This document shows positions 1 to 6,969 of a stretch of DNA of 11,916 bases, piece by piece (the first letter of the stretch is position 1; every line of letters starts with the position of its first letter). The notes beneath the pieces were generated by a model. The model was given only the letters and a program-made list of their open reading frames with translations. It was not told the DNA's origin and made no database searches. Source of the stretch: Candidatus Aminicenantota bacterium (lineage in GTDB: Bacteria > Acidobacteriota > Aminicenantia > Aminicenantales > UBA4085). Position numbers and translations under genes: made by a program. The stretch is taken from NCBI GenBank assembly GCA_003154255.1, contig PMCY01000073.1:6472-18387 (forward strand). The letters are read 5' to 3'.

Positions 1-950
1 CGGTCGAGGCGGTGTTTTTTGAGGAGCTTGAAGAGGCCCTGACGGGACAGGCCCAGCTGCTCGGCCGTGCGGGCTTTGTTGTAATTGCAGCGGCGGAGGG
101 CCTGATGGAGAAAACGGCGCACGAATTCCGCCTTGGCCTCGGCGAACGAGCCCCCGGCCGAGACATCCCCCGATTCCAGCTGGGGGTTCAATTTGGGTGA
201 GAGGTGTTCGGGCCGGACGACACCATCCTCGCCGCAGAGGATCAAGGCCCGCTGGATTTCGTTCTGCAGCTCCCGGACGTTGCCCGGCCAGCCATAGGCG
301 CACATCAAGTCCATGGCCCGCACGGAAAACTCCACCCGCCGCCGGCCCATGGCTGTGCCGTAGCTTTCCCCAAAACGTTCCAGGAGGGCCGGAAAATCGT
401 CGCGACGCTCCCGCAACGGCGGCACGTCAACCACGATGATCTTGAGCCGGTAATAAAGGTCCTCCCGGAAGCGCGACGCTTCGACCTCCCGCTCCAGGTC
501 CTTGTTGGTCGCGCTGATGAAACGGGCCTCGACCCGCCGGGTGCGGGTCTCGCCGACGCGGCGCATCTCGCGTTCCTGAAGGACGCGGAGGAGTTTGGCC
601 TGGAGGGGCAGGGGCAGGTCGCCGATTTCGTCCAGGAAAAACGTGCCCCGCGCGGCTTCCTCGATCAGGCCGGCCTTATCGCGGAGCGCCCCGGTGAAAG
701 CGCCGCGGACATGGCCGAACAGCTCGCTTTCCAGGAGATGATCGGGGATGGCCGAACAGTTGACCGCGACGAAAGGGGCGATGGCACGGTATCCGCGGGT
801 GTGGATCTCCCGGGCGATCAGCTCCTTGCCCGTCCCGCTTTCACCAACGATCAAAACGGGCGCGTCCAGGTTTTTGATTTTTTCGATCAAGTCCAGGATG
901 CGGGCGAAGGCTTCGCTCGTTCCGATCAAAAGGCCGCCGTCCGAGGGCAT
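1..950 (-). CDS. PspF-like sigma-54-dependent transcriptional activator, 3' end cut by window edge
   Basis: An AAA+ enhancer-binding protein that would use ATP hydrolysis to open promoters held by sigma-54 RNA polymerase. Translating the minus strand from the ATG at 950 gives 316 residues before the edge. Visible parts are Walker A GESGTGKE (36-43), the sigma-54-contacting GAFTGA loop (83-88), Walker B FFLDEI (104-109), the arginine-rich REDLYYRL segment, the WPGNVREL motif, and a C-terminal Fis-type helix-turn-helix (about 289-316, LGLSRQGLFKLLKK). The AAA+ module begins almost at residue 1, so there is no receiver, GAF or PAS domain. An in-frame TGA lies 30 nt upstream of the ATG, and the ATPase gene on the same strand ends at 1094, leaving no room for one. 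A GAAGGA sequence precedes the ATG. Domain order and length match PspF (about 325 aa), so only a few codons should be missing. In such proteins control comes from a partner protein; none is visible here. Confidence 0.92.
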   Translation of the reverse strand, partial: MPSDGGLLIGTSEAFARILDLIEKIKNLDAPVLIVGESGTGKELIAREIHTRGYRAIAPFVAVNCSAIPDHLLESELFGHVRGAFTGALRDKAGLIEEAARGTFFLDEIGDLPLPLQAKLLRVLQEREMRRVGETRTRRVEARFISATNKDLEREVEASRFREDLYYRLKIIVVDVPPLRERRDDFPALLERFGESYGTAMGRRRVEFSVRAMDLMCAYGWPGNVRELQNEIQRALILCGEDGVVRPEHLSPKLNPQLESGDVSAGGSFAEAKAEFVRRFLHQALRRCNYNKARTAEQLGLSRQGLFKLLKKHRLD

Positions 951-1093
951 CGGTGGGGTCCGTCCTTCGCCGCGGCCGGATCATTCCGCCGCGACACAAG
1001 GAGGGACGCGTCGGCCAAGCGTTTTTCTCACCCCGTTGACGTGCCGCCTGACCGCTGAGAGCGTATCAAGCTTTCGGAACGAGAAAACGCCGC

Positions 1094-2590
1094 TCAGCTC
1101 CGGCCGCCCAAAATCCCGCCCAGAACGCCGCGGATGATGGAACGGCCGATCTGGCTGCCCATGGACCTTACCGCGCTCTTGCCCATCGCTTCGAGCATGG
1201 AATCGCGGTGGCGTCCGGCGGGCTGCCGCGGCGCCTCGGGCGCGGGCAAGGGGATTTGCGGACGGCGTGGGACTCCGGCAGGCTGGGGGGCCTCGCCCGG
1301 GGCTGCCTGGCCGCTTCGGCCCTTGAGGATTTCGTAGGCCGATTCGCGGTCGACGGCTTTTTCATAGTGGCCGTAGAGCACCGAGCCCCGGACGATCCCG
1401 TCGCGGGTTGAAGCGGGAATCGGCCCGATCTGGCTTTTCGGGGGGTAGATGAAAGCCCGTTCGACGACCCCCGGCTGGCCTTTTTCGTCCAGAAAAGAAA
1501 CGAGCGCTTCGCCCACGGCCAGCTCGGTGATGGTCTCGGCCACGTCGAATTTGGGGTTGGCCCGCAGGGTCTCGGCCGCCGCTTTGACCGCTTTCTGGTC
1601 GCGCGGCGTAAAGGCCCGCAGGGCATGCTGGACGCGGTTGCCCAGCTGGCCCAGCACGATGTCGGGCACGTCGAGCGGATTCTGGGTGACGAAAAAGACC
1701 CCCACGCCCTTCGAGCGGATGAGCCGGATGATCTGCTCGATCTTTTGAAGGAGCGGCTCAGGCGCATCGCTGAAGAGAAGATGGGCCTCGTCAAAGAAGA
1801 AAACCAGTTTGGGTTTGTCCAAGTCGCCCACCTCGGGCATCTGTTCGTAGATCTCGCTCAGCATCCAGAGCAGGAACGTCGCGTAGAGCTTGGGCGAAAG
1901 CATAAGCTTGTCGGCCGCCAGGATGTTGATCATCCCGCGCCCCTGGCCGTCCGCCTGGAGGAAATCATCCAGATTGAGGGCCGGCTCGCCAAAAAGCCGG
2001 TCGCCGCCCTGCGTTTCAAGGTCGAGAAGGGAACGCTGGATGGCCCCGATCGAGGCGGCCGAGACCCGACCATACTCGGTCGTGAACTGCTCGGCGTTGT
2101 CGCCGGCGTATTGAAGCATGGCCCGCAGGTCCTTGGTATCCAGCAGGAGGAGGCCGTTGTCGTCGGCGATCTTGAAGACGAGAGACAAGACGCCGCTCTG
2201 GATTTCGTTCAGATTGAAGAGGCGGCTGAGGAGGAGCGGCCCCAGCTCGGAGATCGTCGTCCGGGTGGGATGGCCCTGTTCACCGAAGATGTCCCAGAAG
2301 GTCACCGGACTAGCCGAAAAACCGAATGAACCGAGCTTCAGCAGCTTGATCCGTTCCTGGATCTTGGGCACGGCCGTCCCAGCCTGGCTGATTCCGGCCA
2401 GGTCTCCCTTGACGTCGGCCATGAAGACGGGCACACCGGCGGCGCTGAAACCCTCGGCCATGACTTGGAGGGAAACGGTTTTGCCCGTGCCCGTGGCCCC
2501 GGCGATCAGGCCGTGCCGGTTGGCCATTTTGGGGAGCAGAAAGAGATTTTTATCGCTTTTGGCGATGAGAAGAGGGGCGGCATCGCTCAT
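1094..2590 (-). CDS. HerA-like P-loop ATPase of the DUF853 (YjgR) family
   Basis: A 498-residue cytoplasmic ATPase resembling E. coli YjgR and the HerA/FtsK-type helicase superfamily. The N-terminus has the family's typical opening, with Walker A GATGTGKT at residues 31-38, followed by the ADVKGDLAG segment. Walker B is the run LVFFFDEAH with the acidic pair at 267-268. A sensor-like stretch [15 protein letters not shown] follows. The tail is proline-rich and low in complexity, then ends in a glycine-rich helix ([14 protein letters not shown]), as is usual for the family. I place the start at the second ATG (2590) because an AGGA sits 6 nt before it; the ATG at 2596 directly abuts that site. 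The biological role of DUF853 proteins is not established: they are annotated as helicases by homology to HerA. No nuclease partner such as NurA is next to it. The gene is intact, of normal length, and transcribed from a region altered by a repeat element. Confidence 0.93.
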   Translation of the reverse strand: MSDAAPLLIAKSDKNLFLLPKMANRHGLIAGATGTGKTVSLQVMAEGFSAAGVPVFMADVKGDLAGISQAGTAVPKIQERIKLLKLGSFGFSASPVTFWDIFGEQGHPTRTTISELGPLLLSRLFNLNEIQSGVLSLVFKIADDNGLLLLDTKDLRAMLQYAGDNAEQFTTEYGRVSAASIGAIQRSLLDLETQGGDRLFGEPALNLDDFLQADGQGRGMINILAADKLMLSPKLYATFLLWMLSEIYEQMPEVGDLDKPKLVFFFDEAHLLFSDAPEPLLQKIEQIIRLIRSKGVGVFFVTQNPLDVPDIVLGQLGNRVQHALRAFTPRDQKAVKAAAETLRANPKFDVAETITELAVGEALVSFLDEKGQPGVVERAFIYPPKSQIGPIPASTRDGIVRGSVLYGHYEKAVDRESAYEILKGRSGQAAPGEAPQPAGVPRRPQIPLPAPEAPRQPAGRHRDSMLEAMGKSAVRSMGSQIGRSIIRGVLGGILGGRS

Positions 2591-2609
2591 GATCATTCCT
2601 TTCTTTCTT

Positions 2610-2639
2610 TTTATATCCCAAGTAGGGGTCAGGTCTCAA
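2610..2639 (-). promoter_or_regulatory. Candidate sigma-70-like promoter of the DUF853 gene, -35 inside the repeat arm
   Basis: On the minus strand TTGAGA (2639-2634) and TATAAA (2615-2610) are separated by 18 nt; each matches consensus at 5 of 6 bases. Transcription would start near 2603, about 13 nt before the ATG at 2590. The -35 hexamer lies within the left inverted-repeat arm of the adjacent element, while the -10 lies just outside it. Seen by eye only. Confidence 0.5.
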
Positions 2640-2776
2640 CATTCAATAAAGTTGCCTATCCCGCTGATTAATCACTAATTTCGCATATGCCGACGACAAA
2701 AAACAGGTCGCTCCATCATCTATCTTAGCCGTTTTGTGAACATTACCAGACTTTGTTGAATGTTGAGACCTGCCCC
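2625..2776. repeat. REPIN/MITE-like element with ~27-bp terminal inverted repeats
   Basis: The left arm (2625-2652, starting GGGGTCAGGTCTCAACATTC) and the right arm (2750-2776, ending GTTGAGACCTGCCCC) are inverted copies. They differ by one inserted T (GGGGTCAGG versus GGGGCAGG) and one substitution. The roughly 97-bp interior is visibly more AT-rich than the flanks and has no ORF of note. A GTAG tetranucleotide (2622-2625) sits at the foot of the left arm, as in REP sequences used by Y1 (RAYT) transposases. The arm sequence resembles ends I associate with RAYT genes in other bacteria, which is recollection, not a search. The element carries no transposase, so it would be non-autonomous. No clear target-site duplication is visible. 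Confidence 0.8.
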
Positions 2777-2781
2777 AGCAG

Positions 2782-2861
2782 AAACCGGGACGTGCCCCGC
2801 TAAAAGCCGGGACTTACCCGCCCAGCCTGGGGCATGCCGGTAAAACCCGCGGCATGACCCC
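2782..2861. repeat. Cluster of decayed REP-like palindromic units
   Basis: Directly after the inverted-repeat element are three related units of about 17-20 nt: AAACCGGGACGTGCCCC (2782-2798), AAAAGCCGGGACTTACCC (2802-2819) and AAAACCCGCGGCATGACCCC (2842-2861). A fourth lies inverted (2829-2845). The inverted unit and the last direct unit form a hairpin with arms GGGGCATGCCG (2829-2839) and CGGCATGACCCC (2850-2861), broken by a single bulged base. The bulge has the same GGGG(T)CA form that distinguishes the two arms of the neighbouring element, suggesting one mobilising system. No coding potential is apparent. Confidence 0.6.
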
Positions 2862-2909
2862 TGTCACTCCTCCGCGATTTAGGCGCGGACGAGTGCGGCG
2901 GAATCGGAT

Positions 2910-2927
2910 CCCCAGCAAGAGCTGGGG
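2910..2927. other. Perfect 7-bp hairpin upstream of the ECF sigma operon
   Basis: CCCCAGC (2910-2916), loop AAGA, GCTGGGG (2921-2927). It lies 16 nt upstream of the -35 box of the sigma-gene promoter and is not followed by a T run, so it is not a standard intrinsic terminator. It may be another relic of the palindrome cluster or an upstream regulatory site. Confidence 0.5.
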
Positions 2928-2942
2928 CCCCTGCCGCCGCCG

Positions 2943-2972
2943 TTAACATTTCGGGAAGACGGGGGGTATACT
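2943..2972 (+). promoter_or_regulatory. Sigma-70-like promoter of the ECF sigma operon, abutting the start codon
   Basis: TTAACA (2943-2948) and TATACT (2967-2972) are 18 nt apart; each matches consensus at 5 of 6. The -10 box ends only 10 nt before the ATG at 2983, so the message would begin at about 2979-2983 and be leaderless or nearly so. This agrees with the lack of any Shine-Dalgarno sequence before the ATG. No GGAAC-type ECF -35 box was seen, so autoregulation by its own sigma factor is not evident. Confidence 0.65.
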
Positions 2973-2982
2973 CCTATGTGAC

Positions 2983-3555
2983 ATGGATCAAAAGGAGCTG
3001 GAATTGATCGAGCGCGTTCTGGCCGGAGATGCCGCGGCATTCGAGCCGCTGGTAACCCCTTATCGGGGCGCCCTCATCGGTCTGGCTTCGCGCATCGTCA
3101 CGAACCCCGAAGACGCCCGGGAAGCCGTCCAGGAAGCCCTCCTCAAGGCCTTCTGTTATCTCAAAAGCTGCGATCCCGCACTGGGCTTCCGCAGCTGGCT
3201 CTATCAGATCGTCGTCAACACGGCCCGAGGATACCGCAAGCGGGCCGGGGCCGAGCTTCGCGGCCTGGCCGAAGCGGTTTCCGAATGGAATCCCAGGACT
3301 CTTACGGATGATCCCGCCGCAGGTCATGAAAAATCCCAGGCCAAGGACCGCCTTCGCCAATGCCTGGATGTCTTGTCCGACCGCGAACGCGAAGTCTTCT
3401 GGCTTCGCGAGATCGAGGAGCTGAACGTCGAGGACACCGCCCGGATTCTGAAATCGTCCTCGATCTCCGTCCGCGTCCATCTCAACAGGGCCCGGCGAAA
3501 GGTCTTGGAGCGTTTCCGGTCGAAATATCCGGACCTTACGGGAGAGAACCAATGA
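2983..3555 (+). CDS. ECF-subfamily RNA polymerase sigma factor
   Basis: A 190-residue sigma-70 family protein of the extracytoplasmic-function type, having only regions 2 and 4. Region 2 covers about residues 20-90: the core-binding part is EDAREAVQEALLKAF (43-57), followed by the -10-recognising FRSWLYQIVVNTARGYRKR (69-87). A variable acidic linker follows. Region 4 (about 130-182) contains LSDREREVFWLREIEELNVE and the helix-turn-helix ending SISVRVHLNRARRKV. The ATG at 2983 is the only sensible start: an in-frame stop lies upstream at 2944, and there is no ribosome binding site, fitting a near-leaderless message. The stop overlaps the next gene by 4 nt (ATGA), so the two are translationally coupled, as is common for a sigma factor and its anti-sigma. 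The target promoters and inducing signal cannot be read from the sequence. Confidence 0.95.
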   Translation: MDQKELELIERVLAGDAAAFEPLVTPYRGALIGLASRIVTNPEDAREAVQEALLKAFCYLKSCDPALGFRSWLYQIVVNTARGYRKRAGAELRGLAEAVSEWNPRTLTDDPAAGHEKSQAKDRLRQCLDVLSDREREVFWLREIEELNVEDTARILKSSSISVRVHLNRARRKVLERFRSKYPDLTGENQ

Positions 3556-4082
3556 ACCGCCGCGATCAAGCCGCTTTTAAAAATGCGCGGGCGTCCTTGC
3601 GGCAATGGGCCGGAGAGGATGACGGATCGGGTTGGACTGACGAGGAATGGCGGAGGCTCATGGAACGCGCGGCGGCTCAAAGGACCGAGCCGATCAAAAC
3701 CGGACGTTTTCCCCTCCTCCGACCGATTGTTTCCGTAGCGGCCGCTCTGGTTGTTCTCGTCTGGGCGGCGATCTCTCTTTTAAAGACCCGTTCGATGGAA
3801 CTTTCCACCCGGAATACGGCCGGACGGGCGGAAATCGCCGCTTCCGCAATCGAGGCTTTCCGGCCCCTGCCCCAAATCGTTTCTCTCGAACCCGCCGGAC
3901 GGGACCAATCCGCCTCGTCGCGTCCGGCCGCGCCTTCCGACACCCGCCGCCTTCTCGCTTCGGCCGCCTCGCTGCCGATGAAGGACGAGAATAAGCCCGC
4001 CTTCACCTGGATTTCTCCCGAGACCGGTCTCAAGATCGTTTGGTTCACGAATAACAATTTAAAACTGGAGGATTTGCCATGA
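3552..4082 (+). CDS. Single-pass membrane protein, probable anti-sigma factor of the ECF operon
   Basis: A 176-residue protein I cannot place in a named family. The cytoplasmic N-terminal part (1-52) is charged, rich in Arg and Trp, and has no HxxxCxxC zinc anti-sigma motif. One hydrophobic segment (about 56-77, LRPIVSVAAALVVLVWAAI) follows a basic stretch, predicting N-in, C-out topology. The outside portion is rich in Ala, Ser and Arg and ends in a distinct block (about 150-176) with SPETGLKIVWFTNNN. The start is fixed by the ATGA overlap with the sigma gene; the same frame is open further upstream, but that part lies inside the sigma gene. The stop overlaps the third gene in the same ATGA fashion. 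An anti-sigma role is inferred from position, size and topology alone. A receptor for the downstream exported protein is an equally open possibility. Confidence 0.82.
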   Translation: MNRRDQAAFKNARASLRQWAGEDDGSGWTDEEWRRLMERAAAQRTEPIKTGRFPLLRPIVSVAAALVVLVWAAISLLKTRSMELSTRNTAGRAEIAASAIEAFRPLPQIVSLEPAGRDQSASSRPAAPSDTRRLLASAASLPMKDENKPAFTWISPETGLKIVWFTNNNLKLEDLP

Positions 4083-4831
4083 AGAAGAAGCTGTTCGTCG
4101 GATTAATCGCCGTTTTCTGCCTGGCCCTGGCCGCGGCGGCCTTCGCCGAGGACCGCGAGGACGGCCAGGCCAAGGCCGAACCGCAGATGCGCAAGGAAAT
4201 GGTCAAGCTGAAGTATGTCCGCGGTCAGGATGCTTGTGAGCTCCTCAATGCCTACACCAGCCGCGGCGGGCGGATTTCCATGTCCCAGGACGCCAACCGG
4301 ACGAACATTCTCGTTCTCAGTGATACGCCCGAAATCGTGGACAAGATGCTGTCCCTGATCAAGGAGATCGACGTCAAGCCTGCCGAGATGCAATTCATGG
4401 TCCAGATCCTCATGGGCAGCGAGGCGGGCGAGTACAAAAGCGACGAAACGCTCAAGAATGATCCCGTCATTCGCGAACTCCGCGGAGTCATCAAGTACAA
4501 GAATTTTTCCACCCTGGACGGTACCGTTCTCCGGGTGATTGAAGGCCAAATGGCGGAGGCTAAAGTCGGAACAAAAGGCGAGTACTCTCTCCGACTGACG
4601 CCCAAGCTGATCCGCGACGGTGCGGTTGAAACAATCAGAGCCGAGATCGAATTCTATCGGCCGGACTGGGCCCCCATCGCCCCCAATCAGACCAACCCCC
4701 AGATGATCAACTACGATCTCGTCCGCACGACGCTGATGCTCAAGCCGGGCGAGAAGACCGTGGTCGGCGTCTCTAAGAGTGACGCGGACAAGGGCCTGAT
4801 CCTGATCATCTCGGGCAAAGTAATGAAATAA
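4079..4831 (+). CDS. Exported protein with secretin N-domain and short secretin-like C-terminal part
   Basis: A 250-residue protein with a Sec signal peptide: KKK, then a hydrophobic core, with likely cleavage after AFA at residue 23. Residues about 42-98 (VKLKYVRGQDACELLNAY to IVDKMLSLIKEID) have the pattern of a secretin/STN-type N-domain, including the NILVLSDTPEIVDKM strand-helix seen in GspD/PilQ. Residues about 140-250 look like the end of a secretin beta-domain (YSLRLTPKLIRDG; TTLMLKPGEKTVVGVSKSD; GLILIISGKV). At 250 residues it is far too short for a full secretin (usually over 400), so it is unlikely to form an outer-membrane channel alone. It may be a periplasmic adaptor or ligand for the membrane protein encoded before it. 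A GGAGG box sits before the ATG, and the start overlaps the upstream stop by 4 nt. It is the last gene of the operon and converges on the TPR gene. Confidence 0.85.
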   Translation: MKKKLFVGLIAVFCLALAAAAFAEDREDGQAKAEPQMRKEMVKLKYVRGQDACELLNAYTSRGGRISMSQDANRTNILVLSDTPEIVDKMLSLIKEIDVKPAEMQFMVQILMGSEAGEYKSDETLKNDPVIRELRGVIKYKNFSTLDGTVLRVIEGQMAEAKVGTKGEYSLRLTPKLIRDGAVETIRAEIEFYRPDWAPIAPNQTNPQMINYDLVRTTLMLKPGEKTVVGVSKSDADKGLILIISGKVMK

Positions 4832-4832
4832 C

Positions 4833-4865
4833 GGCGGACGAGCGGCCCGCCCTAGGCGATTTTTT
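4833..4865 (+). terminator. Possible weak terminator between convergent genes
   Basis: The 20-bp gap between the converging genes contains GGCGG (4833-4837) and CCGCC (4847-4851), which can pair. A smaller CGCC/GGCG hairpin (4849-4858) is followed by A and six T (4860-4865). The T run lies inside the antisense TPR gene. The small stem is only 4 bp and the larger stem is 8 nt from the T run, so this is a weak candidate. Confidence 0.3.
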
Positions 4866-6969
4866 CCAGAATCTTGACCCTTTTGCCGACGTCCCGATAC
4901 TTGCCGTTCCAGGCTTTAACCCGGCGGAAAAGTTCGAGCGCCTGGACGTTTTCATTGAGGTCCTCGAGGAGTTCGGCCCGTTCATAGGTCAGGGAGAAGT
5001 CGGCGTCCGACCCCGCCGTGATCAGCCGCAGGGCTTCGTCGATCCAGCGCAAGGCCTCGCGGAAATTGCGGCGCCGCTTCCAGCTCTGGCTGATCAAGCC
5101 GAAGCAGTCGGCGGCCCGGCCGGCATCCTTGGCGGCCAGCTGGAACTCGGCCACGGCCTCGTCATAGAGGCCCTGCTCAAGGAAGGCCAGGCCCAGGTTG
5201 TAGCGGGCTTCGAAATCCGTCCGCTCGATCTTTTCGTCGACATGACGCTTGAATTCGGCCACGATCTCGCCCAGGTCCTTTTCGATGACCGAGGTTCTTC
5301 CCTTGATCTGGCGATAGAAGGCCGTCTCGATGGCGTCCAGTTCCTCGCGGATCTTGGCCGTCAGATCCGGGTAGCGGAAATCGGCGGCGGGAGCCTGGCG
5401 GGCGGCGGCGAGGTCGGTCCCGCCGAAGATCTCGTCCAGAGACACCGTGTCTGAAACGACCCGATCGGGCAACGGCCGTTCGGGAGGAACGGCCGGCCGG
5501 GATTCCGCTTCCGAAGCCTCCTGGCCGATGACCCGGTCGATGAGAAGAGACACGTCCCCGGGCGCCATGGCCGGAACGTCCTTGGGCAGGCGCTCATATT
5601 GCGTATGGATCCGGGGATCGTCCGGATAGAGAAGCATCAGGTTTTCCAGGATCCGGCGGGCGTTGCGGACGAGCCCCTGCTCAACATAAAGATCGACCTT
5701 GGACAGGTTGGTGCGGATGATATCCTGGTCTTTCTCCGGCAAAACGGGAGCCCGGTCGGGCGGCTTCGAAGCCGGCTCGGCGACGCCATCCGGCTCGGAC
5801 TTCCGGATGGCCTTCCAGCGTTTCTGTATCTCCGGGTCATCCGGACAGATCTCGGCCAGCTCCCCGGTCAGGGATCGCACGGCGGCGGCATCCTTTTGGC
5901 GCTCGGCTTCCTTGAACAGCGTCCGCAGAACGACGGTCAGGGCCTCGGGGCGCCCGGTGCGGCGGAAAACCGAGGCCAGCTTCTCCAGGCTGGGTTTGTG
6001 CGTCGGATAAGCGAAGAGGATCAATCCAAGAAGGCCGATGGTCTCCGTCTCCTTGGAACGGTTGAGAAGGGTCACGAGGAGCGGCTCGTATCGGGCAAAG
6101 GCATCGTCGGGCCGGCCGGCCCGCAGATCGAGAACGCCCCGTTTGGCCCGGGCGTCGGCGTTGTCGGCGTCCTCGGCCAGGAGACGGTCGAAGACCTCGG
6201 CCGCCCGGGCATCCAGGCGGGCGTTGAGCAGGAGATCCCCGAGCAAAGCCATTAGATCGGGACGCGGGCCGTGGCGGGAAACGCTCTCCTCGACCATGGC
6301 GATGGCCTCGTCGCCGCGGCGCTCCGTCTCCATCACGCGGGCCAGATTGCCCAGCGTCCGGGCATCGCCATCCTTGAGCTTGCGGGCTTCCAGGAGGATC
6401 CGCCCGGCCTCAGCCGTATCGCCCTTGGCCAGGAGCAGTTCGGCCGTCTCGTTAAGCTCGACCGAGGCCCGGTCGATGCCGCCGGTCTTGACCAGAAGTT
6501 CGGCCAGCTTGAGGCGCGTCTCCAGGTCGTTTCGATCCAGCCCGATCATTTTTTCGTACAGCGCGCCCATGGACTTGGCGTCACCGACCGTGCCGCCCGA
6601 TTCGGCGGCCAATCCGTATTGCTCCTTGGCCTCGACCATGAATCCCAGGGCGCTGTACAAATCGCCCAGCTTGATCAGGGTCTCGATGTCCTGGGGAACC
6701 AATTTGATGATGCGCTTGCAGAGGGCCAAAGCCTGGGAATAGGAGCCCTGTTTTTCCAAAGCGGCCACGTTGCCGCGGAAGATCTTGACCGCCCGCTCCT
6801 CCCGGCCCAGGTGAAGCTGGAGGTCTGCGATGATGTTGCGGGTGGGGATGTCCTGGGCCGTCCCATCGAGGAGCTTCTCATACTCCGAGGAGGCCTCGCC
6901 CAATCGGCCGGCCTTGACCAGCCTCTCGGCATTCTCAGTGACTTTCGTCCGGTCGATTTTACTGCTCAT
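4852..6969 (-). CDS. Large cytoplasmic tetratricopeptide-repeat protein
   Basis: A 705-residue all-helical protein built of degenerate TPR units. Examples are GRLGEASSEYEKLL near residue 22, YSQALALCKRIIKLVPQDIETLIKLGDLYSAL near 80-110, an ARAAEVFDRLLAEDADNADARAKRG-type unit in the middle, and YDEAVAEFQLAAKDAGRAADCFGLI near the C-terminus. A linker rich in Pro and acidic residues separates an N-terminal from a C-terminal TPR block. No signal peptide or membrane segment is visible, so it should act in the cytoplasm as a protein-binding scaffold; its partners are unknown. The same frame is open upstream to 7347, but that part overlaps rnhB entirely and has shadow-frame composition (Arg/Pro-rich). 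The start chosen is the ATG at 6969 (MSSKIDRTKV), which overlaps the rnhB stop by 4 nt and implies translational coupling. It is the last gene of the rpsP operon. Confidence 0.92.
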   Translation of the reverse strand: MSSKIDRTKVTENAERLVKAGRLGEASSEYEKLLDGTAQDIPTRNIIADLQLHLGREERAVKIFRGNVAALEKQGSYSQALALCKRIIKLVPQDIETLIKLGDLYSALGFMVEAKEQYGLAAESGGTVGDAKSMGALYEKMIGLDRNDLETRLKLAELLVKTGGIDRASVELNETAELLLAKGDTAEAGRILLEARKLKDGDARTLGNLARVMETERRGDEAIAMVEESVSRHGPRPDLMALLGDLLLNARLDARAAEVFDRLLAEDADNADARAKRGVLDLRAGRPDDAFARYEPLLVTLLNRSKETETIGLLGLILFAYPTHKPSLEKLASVFRRTGRPEALTVVLRTLFKEAERQKDAAAVRSLTGELAEICPDDPEIQKRWKAIRKSEPDGVAEPASKPPDRAPVLPEKDQDIIRTNLSKVDLYVEQGLVRNARRILENLMLLYPDDPRIHTQYERLPKDVPAMAPGDVSLLIDRVIGQEASEAESRPAVPPERPLPDRVVSDTVSLDEIFGGTDLAAARQAPAADFRYPDLTAKIREELDAIETAFYRQIKGRTSVIEKDLGEIVAEFKRHVDEKIERTDFEARYNLGLAFLEQGLYDEAVAEFQLAAKDAGRAADCFGLISQSWKRRRNFREALRWIDEALRLITAGSDADFSLTYERAELLEDLNENVQALELFRRVKAWNGKYRDVGKRVKILEKIA

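Noticed and set aside
204..1058. 284-residue open frame on the plus strand
   Set aside because: It lies opposite the sigma-54 activator, whose minus-strand translation contains all the AAA+ motifs. The plus-strand product has no recognisable domain and is a GC-rich shadow frame.
951..1093. Promoter search in the gap before the sigma-54 activator
   Set aside because: A TTGATA is present on the minus strand, but no -10-like hexamer lies at a proper distance, and no sigma-54 -24/-12 pair was convincing.
1625..2329. 234-residue plus-strand open frame
   Set aside because: Antisense to the intact ATPase gene, with charged low-complexity composition and no recognisable motif.
2653..2749. Decayed transposase inside the repeat element
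   Set aside because: The interior is under 100 bp with no meaningful reading frame; nothing in it could be matched to a transposase.
3360..3551. Upstream extension of the putative anti-sigma gene
   Set aside because: It is buried within sigma region 4; the ATGA overlap at 3552 gives a normal coupled start.
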